Below are positions 40,089 through 52,439 of a stretch of DNA of 64,000 bases, one piece after another. A program made the position numbers and the translations under genes. A model generated the notes under the pieces. It was not told where the DNA came from, made no database searches, and saw only the letters and a list, made by a program, of their open reading frames with translations. The first letter of the stretch is position 1; each line of letters starts with the position of its first letter. Origin of the DNA: Anarhynchus alexandrinus. Its lineage: Eukaryota; Chordata; Aves; Charadriiformes; Charadriidae. The stretch covers positions 1,965,772 through 2,029,771 of the forward strand of contig VUYV01000147.1 in NCBI GenBank assembly GCA_008711295.1, read 5' to 3'.

Positions 40089-40099
40089 TTTTTTTTTTT
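40089..40099 (+). terminator. RNA polymerase III terminator of tRNA-Glu
   Basis: Eleven consecutive T residues begin five bases after the tRNA 3' end, well above the four or more T needed to stop RNA polymerase III. Confidence 0.9.
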
Positions 40100-40488
40100 A
40101 AAAATATCTCTCTCTTTCTTTTGCTGTTTAGGATTTTCTCCGGTCTTCTCCTTCTGCTTTTACAATTCAGGGAGCATCCGCCCGGCTGCTGTGCCAGCCC
40201 GAGGCGTCGGCATTGCTGCCTAGCAGCGAGTTTTAAGACGCGTTTGCCAGTTTGGAGGAGTCACGGGTGAAGGGAGTGTGCAAAGTCTCAGCGCCCTGTG
40301 TGGGTGCGGGCGGCAGCTGTAGCATCTCCCTGCAAGTCTTCCCTTCACAAAACTGCCTATGAACACCCCGTGCCCACCCACAGGGTTTCTAGGAGTCCGC
40401 AGAGGGCTGCTGAGCAATGTCTGCCTAGGGGGGCACAGGCAGGGATGTTGGCCGCCACTTAGAAATACCATATTTTCCTTTATTTTCT

Positions 40489-40507
40489 TTTTTTTTTTTT
40501 TTTTTTN
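40489..40507. repeat. Poly-T run ending in an ambiguous base
   Basis: About eighteen T followed by one N at 40507. The single N marks an unresolved homopolymer length or a join between contigs. Confidence 0.8.
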
Positions 40508-41067
40508 GGCTGCTGTGAGAGCAAAGGGTGTTCCCGCACCTTTGCTTTCCCCACAGGTGAATGGTCACTTGGTGCCGTCATGAACCTTTGAGCCACGGCA
40601 GCGGGGACCCCCTTAGCTGTCACCGGTCTGCAGAGAGCCCAGACATTCTTCAGGAGGTGGAAACAAAGAAAGAGAGAGGGCAAAGGGAGTTTTAATAACT
40701 CCCTGCCATTAGCATCTGTCTCACTCCCTCCTGCAATGAAGCCCTCACCGCACCTTCTCAAGCTCCTAAAACCAGCGTGGGTGCCCTGGCAGGTGGGGAG
40801 GTGAGAGGTGGTGAGAACGGGGTAAAGCCTCCTCCAGTCCCATGGCAGCGGGGTGCCTGCCCTCCTCCCCCTGGAGCTCCCAGCTCTGTCCCATAGGAGA
40901 GCACATCAGCTGCACACCCAAACTTGCATCCAGGGCTCTGGCAAGAACTGCTCTTCTTCACCTGTAGCTCCCCACTTCCCACCCCTGACCATGATTTGTA
41001 GAGTGAGACAGAGGGCGATGGGAGGACCTCGTCTTTCGTGTTGGAGCAGTGGCTCTGTTTGGAGCAG

Positions 41068-41657
41068 TCTGGTGGGCTGACCTCGGCTGGCCACTAGTTG
41101 CCCACCCAGCCGACCTCTCTCACCCCCCCTCCTCAGCAGGACAGGGGAGAAAATAAGATTAAAAACTTATGGGTTGAGATAAGGCAGTTTAATGGCTGAA
41201 AGCAAGGGCCACATGTGGAAGCAAAGCAAAAAAAAAAAATTTATTCTCTACTTTGCATCAGCAGGTGATGCCCATTGACTTTCTGGGAAATAGAGCCCCA
41301 GTACCTGTAGCAGTTGCTTTGGAAGACAAATACCTTAAAAATTAACCCCTCCTCCCACCCTTCCCTTAGCTTTTATTGTTGAGCAGGACATTCATACAGT
41401 AGAGGATATCCCCTTTGGTCAGTTTGGGTCAACTGTCCCAACTGCATCCCCTCCTAAACTCTCCCCTCCACCCCCGCAGCCTACTGGCCTTGGGAGAGGG
41501 GAGTGTTGGAGAGACAGCCTTGGTGCTGTGGGAGCACTGCTGAGCAGTAGCCAAAACACTGCTGTGTTATCAACACCTTCTAGCTACAAATACAAAGCAC
41601 ATCACTATGAGGGCTGCTGTGGGGAAAATTAACTCCATCCCAGCCAGACCCAGTACA
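41068..41657 (-). mobile_element. Solo LTR of an avian endogenous retrovirus (ERVL-like), minus strand
   Basis: On the minus strand the element starts with TG at 41657 and a '...ctgggatggagttaattttc' opening, and contains an 'ttgataacacagcagtgttt' segment. A 'gacccaaactgaccaaaggg' block, an 'attaaactgccttatctcaa' polyadenylation-type region and a terminal 'gccagccgaggtcagcccac' follow. I recognise this order as a very common bird LTR. The LTR is about 590 bp. No gag, pol or env coding sequence lies on either side, so it is a solo LTR left by recombination. I could not identify a convincing target-site duplication. The family name is from memory, so the class is more certain than the subfamily. 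Confidence 0.8.
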
Positions 41658-43233
41658 CTGCTGCAGGTAAAACAAGAAATACCGATAATAAATGAATATA
41701 ATACTTACCTTAGACTGCAAGACAGAGGCTAGCATACCTGGCAGATTGGGCTTTAGTGGGGAACCTCCCTGCTGCCAGGAGCAAGCCACAGCCCTTGCAT
41801 CACCCATATATCTCCTTAATATTGGCAGGCCACACTTTACGCAGGAGTACTTTGCCCTGATGTGAAAGCACCACTGGAAATAATGGCTTTGGCTGCCTTT
41901 CCCAGGGTGTGCCGGAGGCGCACTGCAGTCTGGGCTGCCCTCCAATGCAGATAGGAATGTCTCATGAGAAATCCCAAAGTCCTTCGCTATATTTTTTTAT
42001 TACAAAGAACCTTTATGGGGGTGCAAGGGGATGGGATCACCTTTGCTTTAAGGCATAAAGCAAACAATCCAAAGGGCTGTTGTCACCCTTTAGATATTAA
42101 GAAATGGTGCCTAATAATAGCTAAACACAAGGACCAAAGGATGTAACCTAAGGAATTATTTCATTCCTGTGGCTGAAGGTTGTTAAGAGTGGGCTGGGCA
42201 AGCATCTCATCAAGGGACTCACACTGGGCCAGGGAAATAGCTCAGTGGGTCTCCTAAGATCCTGGAAGTCCTAATTTTATCATTTTGTCTTGGACTTTCC
42301 CCTATAATTACCACTTTACATGAGTTGAACTGAGATAGTTGTGTAGGGCTCTTGGATTCCCCCCTCTCTCTTCGGTCTCAGTGAAATGACTTACCAAGTT
42401 GGTGGAAGAAGTTGTTGTTTTCCAACTCAGGAAATGATGGGTCATTTTAGAAGCAGCTAAAGTGAATTTCAGGTCTTGACTAGTTTCCCAGAAAAGGTAT
42501 AGGTATGGTTTAACAGAACAGAAACCAAAGAAGCATTTGCTTTGATTTGAACTCATTTTGTCGTAGCCTGTTTGTACGCTCTTAGTACCATGAGTCCAGC
42601 TTTAGAGCCATTTGAGAAAAGATAATCATATGTAAGATTTTAGAAACCTGGAAAAAATCACCATAATAGCTCTTGCACAGAAAGAAAGAGTATAGTTGCC
42701 AGTATTTTGCTAGGAATGGAAGCCCAGTCTCTGAAGAGGCTACCTAATGGCCTTCCCAATCCTTTTTCGGTCTGATGCCAGGCCTGAAACCTGCCCGCGC
42801 GCAGAGGACAAATATCCACCTGGCAAGGAGTGGGAACCAGTCCTCTTGCTGGTGTCCTACCACTTCAGGTCCCACTGTGATTAAAGGTCTCCTGGTTTGG
42901 GGTGAAAAGACCCCAGGATAAGTGTTTGTCTTCAGCGTGGGTGGAACAGTTGTGGCAGTTCCTGACTCGCTGTTTCCTGGGCCTTAGATTATCATGATGG
43001 AGGGAAGGAACAGCGTACTTGTTTTCAACAAGGAAGAAGCATCTTTCCTAGAATCTTTGCTCATATTTTTCTTTTAAATAATAAGTAACTCATGACAGTG
43101 GCATGCTGAAGCCCCAGAAAAGGTGGGCTATTCTGCAGAAGACTGGAGGTTCAATCAAAATCATTACAGAAGCGATCTGACGTGTGACTGCACAGGCTAG
43201 AACGGAGGTATTTCAAACAAATATAAGATCAAT

Positions 43234-43250
43234 ATGATGATGATGATGAT
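43234..43250 (+). repeat. Short ATG trinucleotide microsatellite
   Basis: Five perfect ATG units plus AT, embedded in AT-rich DNA. Confidence 0.7.
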
Positions 43251-46200
43251 TATTATATTAGCATCGCATTCTCAAAGTGTAGCTGAATTTGCTTGTAACG
43301 ATGATATATTCTGAGATACTGGATCACAAGTGTTTTTACTTTCATTTCTGTTCTTCCTCAACAGCTTGACCAATTGCCTTCTGTCTCACAGCAAAGGTTG
43401 ATGGGAATGTGCTGCAGTAGAAACACACACAGTGAGGAAGAAAATAGCTTAACTATAGATCATTTTAAACCAGCAGCTGAGTTTCTACTTAAGACTGGTA
43501 ACCCTTACTTTTTATACTTTACTGGAAAATTTGGGAATAGGAAGGAGCTTTCACATCCAAACTTGATCTTTTTTCTGTGGTGTTAACTTTTCTTTCTGGC
43601 TACCTCCTTTAAGTTATAGCCCTACATTAATTCTGCTTCTTAAGTTTTTTCCAATCTTATATGAAGTATCTTGCCTGTGAGTGAACATAAAATTCTGCAT
43701 GACTTTTACAACCAATAGACTTTAGAAAATGAAAGCTCCCAGTTTTTTTCTAAAGGCGTATTTTCCGCTTGCCCTCATATTTCACTTCTATCCGAAGGAC
43801 ACACAGTCATGCCGTTATTTGATTTATTCTGTTCCCAGGACATTCTGGTGGCCACTTATCCCTCCTTTTGTTTTTATTGTGGACGTAAACAAGTACAAAA
43901 CTTCATGCTGTCCTCTACAGGGCAAGGAGCCTCAGCTTACTGACAAAAATATCGTTTGAACATGCCACGAGGTGGCAGCCCGGTCCCGTGTCTGCCACCA
44001 GCACTCGCGCCTCCCAGCATGGTCCCTGCTCAGAGGGTTTCAGATTTAATTCCATAGGTTAGCATTGTGTCCGTTTAATTCCAATGAGCTATTGAGTAAT
44101 GAAGGCTTTGCATCTGCTGATAAAGCCAACAGATGAAGCTGTTATTAAGCCAAATCATATGCAACGTTTCCTTGAGTCTAAGGCTGCACATGGAAGTTTT
44201 ACAAGCTATCTTTGAAACAGCCTTAATGCAGTATTTAAAAATGAAAAGCTACAAAGGATTATCAGGAGTATGACTTGGATTCTTTAACATCTTCTGTGGC
44301 ATTTATACATTGACCATATATGCCATTACCAGATGATTGATGAAGAACAACATGGCCCTGGACGTGTTCATCCTCGCAGCCACTCTGTCAGGGGCCAGCA
44401 GCATCGCTGCTTCTCACCTGTAGGTTTTGAACTGAAGATCGTGCAGAAAGGCTGTGCCGAGGCAAAGGAGGGAACCAGAATTTCTGCATCCCAGGTCAGG
44501 ATCTCAGGGCACCATGATCAGCTGTCCGGGGAGGCAAGAAGGGTCTGGTTTTGTTCCCTTCTGCGCTGATTCACAGGGCTGGTGGACCATGGGAGCAGTC
44601 TGTGCTATGACATTAGTGGTATTTTCATCATGACAGTCAAAGGACACAAACAAAGCAAAGTGTTTATTAAACTGCTGGAGATGGAAGGAAAAAAAAGATG
44701 CTTTCAGGCACACAAACCATTCTCCAGCCTTTTTTTTCTTCCCCCTCCTATTATCTCTCCCCAAGATCCTTTCTGTAAAATAGTGCTGTCTTAAAACATA
44801 ACTGTAAATCTCTTTTCTATGTACAGATTCAATTTGGAACACTTCCTGGACAGTAAAATAAACTAAGAAAACATAACAACCTCATTTCAAATCCTGCTAG
44901 GACTGTCCTTTCAGAACTACAGTTAGAAAATTTACTCTGAATCATGTTTTAAGAGAAATTATTTTATCCAAACTGAGGATTTTTATTTAAGGTGATGGTA
45001 ACGAAAGTCCAATGCAGATTTAATTACCACACACATATCTAGATAATACTATGCAAGGACCATTTTCCAAAGAGTCCTTTTACAGGAGCAATTGTCATGT
45101 CCTATTAAGAAGTGCTCTGATCATGAAATTATGAAAGCTCTGATCCTTTTAAATGCCTGAACTTTTTCACTTACACGCTGAAAATCTGCTTTCTGGACCC
45201 CTTTTATTACTGCCTTGTGGCTACAGTCAATCATTACCTTCTGCTTTTCCATGCTTTGTTTCCCATGTGCTCTTTTGATTAATCACATTTTAGTAAACTA
45301 TATTGACAACGTTATTATGCTGTGCCTAATCTTTGTCTTGCTGGCAGGAAAACGGAGCTGGGAGGTGCCAGCTTCCCCCAAAAGCGGGGAAATAATGACA
45401 GGCTATAAATTGATATTACAACACATGCTCTGGCTGGTGGTGCTGCCTGCTGCGTGTAACAGGGACTAGCGGTGACCCAGGCGAGGCCAAGGCGGCTGAT
45501 GGAGCGTGGCCACGGCAGGGTGCCTTCTGCAGCTCTGCCACCGAGTGGTTATGCACTCAAACTGGCCCCGCATCCTTTGCAAGGGATTTTTTTGACATAC
45601 GTGACAGCTCTGTATTCCATAAATGGCATAATTGGTAGTGTGTAAGCTGCTGTTCTGCACAAGAGATCCAGCAAAATAAATGAAAGAAACAGGAATGATC
45701 TTCCCCTTTCTTCAGATAAGAGATCGCCTGTGTAATTATATCAGGATGAAGTTTTGCGGTGTATAATCTTCAGTTTGTTTGTATAGAAACAAGCTGTATA
45801 GAAAGTCCCAGCTTCAGATTGTTTGGACTATGGTGATGGGTCAATCGAAATGGAGCATCTTGCTGTAGACTGATGGGTGTCTTTCATCCCTCCAGCCGTA
45901 CCACACTCATCTCCCCTTAAGCAAGCAGGCTGAAACTGAATGTGAAACGCGTGAGCAAGAGTCACCTCACCCCAAGTACGGCAGCGATTCCCTCGTGACA
46001 GCTCCGCACAGCAATACCCAGAAATAGCGTCCTCTGCTTATGCATTCTCACCATTTTGGCGTACTTACAGGAACTCCAGCACTTTTGAAAACCAGGCATC
46101 TTAAAATTTTTTGTACCTACTGTCAATTACAGTTTGCTGATCCTGCTTTAAGAGTAAAAAAGTGAATGGTTAAAAGTAATTTAATAAATTCTGCTTCTCC

Positions 46201-49200
46201 TCTGGTCATACAATTTGAAGGGGATTTTTCTTCCATGTCGTCCCTTATGCCATCAGAAATTTGCCTTTCTCACTAGCATCTGGGCTCCAGGACAACTACT
46301 ATCTTCTGTTAACTGGAGGCTTATGGTAAGGGCCAGAGACTCTAGTTAGAGGTGCTCACAGAATGAAGATGAGTTTGGAGACAATCTTTTCCCTGGAGTC
46401 TGAGGTCTCATTAAACAAGATCAAGGACAAGAAACTAAATAACACTATTCTCACTTTACAGGTGGGCAGCCAAGAAGCAGAGTAATGAACAGTTGGGTTT
46501 CTGACGTTCAAAAGGAGCTTGACACTTCATATTTTTACAAATCAGACAAATTAGAATGCATCCTCTGAAGTTTTGGTCCTGCAGAACGCATGAATAACTT
46601 TATTTATATGAGTAGTCCCACTGAAGTGGAGCAGTATGCCTAACGTCCTTAGTCTCTCTGCAGGGTTAGTCCATAAGTGCACATTGTTCCTGAACTATCA
46701 GACTGATTTTGAAAAGCAACAGGGAGTCCTCCCTTAGCTGAAAAAGTCATGCACATCAATGTTAGCTAAAAAATATTTCTCTAACATGCCCAGCATTTCT
46801 TCCCTTAGAGGGTAGTACACAGGGAAAAAAAAAAGTCTCTATTTCTTTTTTTTTTTCCAATTTCAACCACAGGCACAGAAGTACCCCACTGCAAAAGCTG
46901 GGCATACAGGCAAGCAGGTTTTACATATTTATATTGAATTATTACTTCTCTATTGTTTTGTTGGTGGCTACTGCTATTGGGCATCCTTGGGTTTTGACGG
47001 TCACATCAAAGGAGCTGCTCTGGCGTGAGAACCGGTCAAAGTGAGCCAGATAATTCATGGATTTATTACTGAGGTCGGTTCCCATGATTGTCAGTGGGCA
47101 GCAGCCACTGCTGTGTCGTAATCCTCATTCTCTTGGTAAGGCGCATACTGCCTTAAAAAGGTTTAATGATCCAATAGTGATTTACTAATGGGAATCTTTC
47201 TTGTGGGTTTAGCAGGCCTTGAAGGAGGACAGGGCGGCACATGAAGGTCAGTTTTCAGCAGTATCAAGAAACGTTTTAATTTGCTTTGTTTGTTTTTGTT
47301 TTGAGATTCCTGATTGTAGCATTTTTATCCACTAACTGCAATAATAAATTGAAGGGACAAAGTCATTGTAGCCGGGCAGGCATCAGAGCCGTGATAAGAG
47401 GGGGAGGGAAGGAAGCAGACACCGGTGATGGGATGGCAGATCATGACTGAAGACCTGAGGTAATTACCAAAACCCACACGCTTCGGCCTTTGTGATCGAC
47501 AAAATGAAAAGAACACGGTGACAGAGACTGGGACAGCCTGGTGAAACCGCAGTCTTTTGCTGTGGTTGCAAACCGTTTGCCTTTCCTTTCTGTTGGAAAA
47601 GCAGGGAGGGGGCTGCCCGGTGGGACCGCTGCCCAAAAAGAGGGCAGGGGAGGGAGAAGATGAGGAAGCGGCTTTGCCTACCCAGAGGAAAGGAGGTGCT
47701 TCTCACGCCCAAGGAGCCAGCATGCCCCGCCAGCGCTCCCCCTTGCCACCCCGGTGCCTCTTCAGAAAAACAAACCCAACAAAACCCAAACAAAATAAAC
47801 TCCCTTCTCTGCCAAAATACATTTAGAAAGCAGCAGAGGGAGAGGGGGTGAGGAGAAAAACAATGCTATTTTATTTTAAGGCTTGTGTATTAAACCCGAG
47901 TGTTGTGCTGGGAAGTGTCATTAAAAACTATTTGAGCTATCCACACACAACAGACCTCTTCTTGTTAATATCTAGTTGAAAGAGCATACATTAAATGCAT
48001 AACACTTTGTTTTAAACTCCCCAAAAGAGAGTCCTTCTCCTAAAGAAATATAAAGTTGGCTCTCTGATATATGACAAAAAAAAATACAGCATCCAGAGTT
48101 AAATCAAAACTAAGGGCAGGGGGGAGAAGTGTAGGCCTTTAAGTAATCGTAATTTTGTCTCCTTAGGTTTACAGATTAGTTTGTAGCAATTTATTAGATT
48201 TTCACCTACCCCACAGTCATACAGAATACTCTTTTTGGGTATTCTTTACAGATAAAACACTTTTCCTTACATCTTCCAGTAATACGCTGTTTCCAGAGCA
48301 GTGTGCTAATTCCATAGAAGGAGGTCTTGCAATCTAACATATATGAAGACATGGGCAGAGTTAGACATTTGTCAGCTGTTAGGTGATTGCAAACACAATT
48401 GCAATATTGCATCAAGGTATTTTTTTCATCCTGGAGACCTTCTTTTGTAGAAAGCAAAATTAAGTCAATACCTCAGATGGATTTTCCTGTAAAATAAGTA
48501 ATAGCAGCGTTCAGATAAGCATCGTCTAAAGCATTTATCTTTGCCTGAATGCAATGTTAGCAGCTATAGCTGTAAAAAAGGAGTCTGCCTCTCCAGAACA
48601 TGAAAGTAATTCAACAAGACACATTTCCTTTTATTTCCCATACTCATTTCCTTTTGCTTCTGATTTTTCAATTTCTAGGGTACAACACTAATTCCTGTGT
48701 CCCAGTTTTGCACTGCCACCATGAATGCAGAAAAAGATCCCTTTAAAAAGAAGTTATATTGATGTAATCTCATAATCACCACCACTGCTGCAGCCAGACC
48801 ATTAGGAGAAATTCCGAAGTTAGTCTTGAATGAGGTGTTGACTGGTCTTGGTTTTACAAGATCAATAGATGATAACAACATGTTATCACCAAATGATTCT
48901 GATACTGTTATGTGGTTTCTTCAGGTGAGAAGGAGGCTGATTCTTTGAAAAAATTAAATCGCATGTGAAAAGATGATTAAGCTTCAAATCCTATCTCTCC
49001 ACAGATGATGCAAGAAAGAGAAGGAGAAATTCACATTTAGTGAATACACATTTAGTGCTACTTAAGTAACCTTGGGTTTCCCAGGTGTTTGCATAGGGCT
49101 GGCAGAGGTGACAGAGGACACAGGGGAGAGCTGCACCTTCCAGAGTGATAGCTGGAGCCCAGTTTAGAACATTGTAAATATTTAGGCAACTGAATGCCGA

Positions 49201-49264
49201 CTAAGTGATTGTATTTACACATTAATAGCACTTTACAACTTCCAGTAGTAGCAATTAGGAGAGG

Positions 49265-49316
49265 GGAAAAAAAACCCAAACCAAACCAAAACCCAACCAA
49301 CCACCAAACAAACCCC
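49265..49316 (+). repeat. A/C-rich (CCAAA-type) simple repeat
   Basis: Imperfect CCAAA/CCAAC units with no G or T for about 50 bases. Similar tracts occur at 47767-47803 and 50959-51040. Confidence 0.7.
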
Positions 49317-50958
49317 AAATGAAAACACCTCTTTTCTGATAATTATCTGTCAAAATTTTGTTTCATTTGTAAATCAGGAAAGCTTGGGTTTATCCTCAAG
49401 TTGAGATCCTAGCATGTCTAGCACCTGCATGGTGCTCCTCTGCTTATCATTTCTGGTCACAGTCAGATGTGTTGCAGCGGTCATCCCTTTTGACACCTTT
49501 ACACATTAGCTTCCAAGGCACAAGTCTTTGCTGTGTAAAATGGTGAAAGCAGAGGAACAGAGAACAAGTGAAAATTTCAGCGTTGGGTAAAATTACACTC
49601 AGGTTCAGGCAGTAGCCTCACACAAATGAGCACATAAAGCTTGCAAACAAAGCTATACCAATTTCTTCATCTTTTCTCGAAGTTGGACAGAACTACCTGT
49701 GACTATTGAATCACTCAGGTCCTCATTTGTGTGCTCTCAGGCTATCCGTGCCCAGAGAAGCAGAAGACTAATGAGACTGGTGACTACCGAGATGGTAACA
49801 GTCCTCTTCACACTTCAGTAGGATTTTCTCATGTAGTATCTTGTGATGAAAAGACACTTGTAACCTTTTCTATTATGAAGAAGAAATTTCTCAGTTACTA
49901 TAGCCCTAAGAATTTGCCAGTATCCACGTTCCAAGCTTCGGTAATTGCCCTTTACTTATCTCATGACATCCTGATTGAAGTATCATCTTTCAGAATAGCT
50001 GCAAACAAACATTTTGAAGGCTCACACAAAGGAGGCAGCGGCATGAACTGGCACCTCCTGGCAGTTGTTAAGGCTGATGTAGTCACAGCCAGGATATGAT
50101 GATTCTGCTCTGAATATGTACATTCAGCCCTCGGCCACAGTAGCCGGTATTTTTTCTGGGGCAATACCTAATGCCGGATTTCCTCCACTTGCAATTTGAG
50201 CAAAGGCAGGACAGGCAGCACCACCCTCTCAGTTGCCCATCTCCTCTCTAGGTTAATAATCTCCTCTCAGTGCTGTGTGACACAGCTAGTGCCGCAGCCT
50301 AAGTGCTTTTTATTTGCACTGCTGAGGGCTAAGGTTTCGAGCCTGTTAATGCTGACTGACAGAATTGGTTTTTAGCTTTTCCCTCTCAAGAAAAACATTC
50401 TAGGAAATTGCGTAACCTCCTTTGATCCTCTTGATAACTGGAATTTAAGGTTGCAAACCCACCCATTGAAAAGTTAGTCAAAGCCAACTGCTTACTGTTG
50501 AGCAAGCAGCCTGATTTGCTTTCTTGCACTATGTGCTATGATCTAGTCCTAAATTACATAAATTACCAACTTTCTTCTTCCTCCAGGTCCATTCATCACT
50601 GAAGGCAGATAAAGCTAGAAGAGAGCTGAGGTAAGGTGGCGGGCACAGCCACAAGTCCCACCTTTTGGATCGCAGTTCTGCCAAGGAAACAGCTTTCCCT
50701 TGCTCTGTTTTAAAAATTGTGTGGACTCCTTCAGCTCTGACCTGTTAGCACAGCTACAACCAAAGCCATCGGAAGCTATTACCCTCTGATGTCTTTCCAA
50801 CAGTGCATGTGAAATATGCTTCATCTCCATTAGTTTCTCACTTGGGAAATCTTCATCTGCTATCACGGAGGAAACATTTCCAACTGAAGCTCAGAATTAA
50901 ACAGGCATGAAGGCTGAGCTCCTGGCTCATGTGCTGGTCCCTTCAGGTGATCCAGAAT

Positions 50959-51040
50959 AAAAACGAAAACCAAACCAAACCAAACCATGACACAACAAAA
51001 CAAAACACAACAAAATAAACCACAACACAACAAAACAAGG
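50959..51040 (+). repeat. A/C-rich (CCAAA/CAACA) simple repeat
   Basis: CCAAA units are followed by CACAACAAAA units over about 80 bases. It is low-complexity intergenic sequence. Confidence 0.75.
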
Positions 51041-52439
51041 AAAAAGAGGAGACATCAGCTACTCAGCATCCATGAATTTGGCCTGTTTCGTGAGAGTGAA
51101 AATTGCGTAAGCCCAAACATACAGGCTGCACAAATCCATCCATGATGCATTGTTTCAGGGTGCTAAAATAACTACTTTCATCTTAGTTTCTTAGAAATAT
51201 TTTTTCAAACTCCATTTTTTTTTTTAGAGTGAGGCAAAATGTTGCATTTTGGGCAACAAATGGTAATGTTTTGGGGCACATCAATTCGATTGAAGGCCTT
51301 AGGTGGAACCAAGTCAGTGGCTGCCCATTTTTAACACAGTATGATGCACGGGAGACCTCCTACCAGGCTCTTAGAGGGCAGGTTAATAGTTAACAGCTTT
51401 AAGTCAAGTAGGGTTGCAACCTGCTCTTTTTCATGTAAATAAAGCCCACTTTTTATCTATTTGCCAGTTCACTAAATGTAATCTCTATTCGTGAAACTGC
51501 TGGTATGGAAAGTGGATGGTACCTGAACCACGTGCTGCTAAACATGCCAGTACAGCAGTGCAGCATTTATGTCCTGAAACAAAAAATGTCTAATTCCCCC
51601 CCAAAAAAACAAAACTTGAAAGATCAAGCATGATTTATAGCACGGGGTAGAGAGCCTTCTTCCCCTCTTTTGTCCATTTTCTCCATGGGACAGCGTGCTG
51701 TTCAGGCAAATCACAATCCCTCCTCGCCAGGGGGCTGGAGACCGGCTGATGCTGGCAGGCATGGGTTACAAGTTTATTTGGGGGAAAGGGCTGATGGGGA
51801 GGCTGAGGCTGCATTTCGGTGACAGATGAAGTCTGTCTGGCTGAAGGGTGGTCACCTCGTTTCTGTGCCTCAGTCTTGTCAGCTGTTACTTGGGCATAAT
51901 AATCTTCTAGTGTCTTTCAGACATGTAGGACTTTGTGCTCATCCTTATGGCCAGAGCTTTACATGCCTTCTACAGATGGCTTTGCAGGTCTACGGATGAA
52001 ACAATAAGAAGCCCTTATCTCAGCGAGAGCTGGTAAATTAAAAGGTCAGGACTGGAGGTAAAAACTACCCTCTCTCAATCCAGATATTTAAAGATGCCAT
52101 TGGGTTAAAATTTTCCCCTTCTAAACACAGGCCCTTTGTGAGGATCTGAAGGAAAGCTGAACCTAGAAGTCCCAACAACTTTTGGGGCTCTTCAGGATGG
52201 ACAGATGAATTTGTATCATTATGCGTACCATCAACACAGAACCAGTTTACAAGCCTGAAAACCAATGCTGCTTTACTGACTGCTTTTTTGTGCCCATTTC
52301 AGAGCACGCTGTACGAAATGGGCTCCCTGGATGAGCAAGGGGAGCAGAAGAGGACAAAGCAGCCGTTACCAGTGGCAGAAACTAACTTTGTGTCCATGAG
52401 TATTTCTCAAGAACAAACAAAAACTGCAACAAATCATCC

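Larger units (their letters stand above)
41658..52439. other. HEY2-NCOA7 intergenic DNA, no gene seen
   Basis: About 10.8 kb in which the ORFs are short and match nothing I recognise. It contains a short ATG trinucleotide repeat (43234-43250), A/C-rich simple repeats (47767-47803, 49265-49316, 50959-51040) and AT-rich stretches with dense homeobox-like TAAT/ATTA cores (for example 44030-44340 and 44940-45320) that could be conserved enhancers. No tRNA, snRNA or LINE body was found. Confidence 0.6.

Noticed and set aside
41580..41945. 121-codon minus-strand ORF overlapping the LTR edge
   Set aside because: It starts in unique DNA and ends within LTR non-coding sequence, with no retroviral protein similarity.
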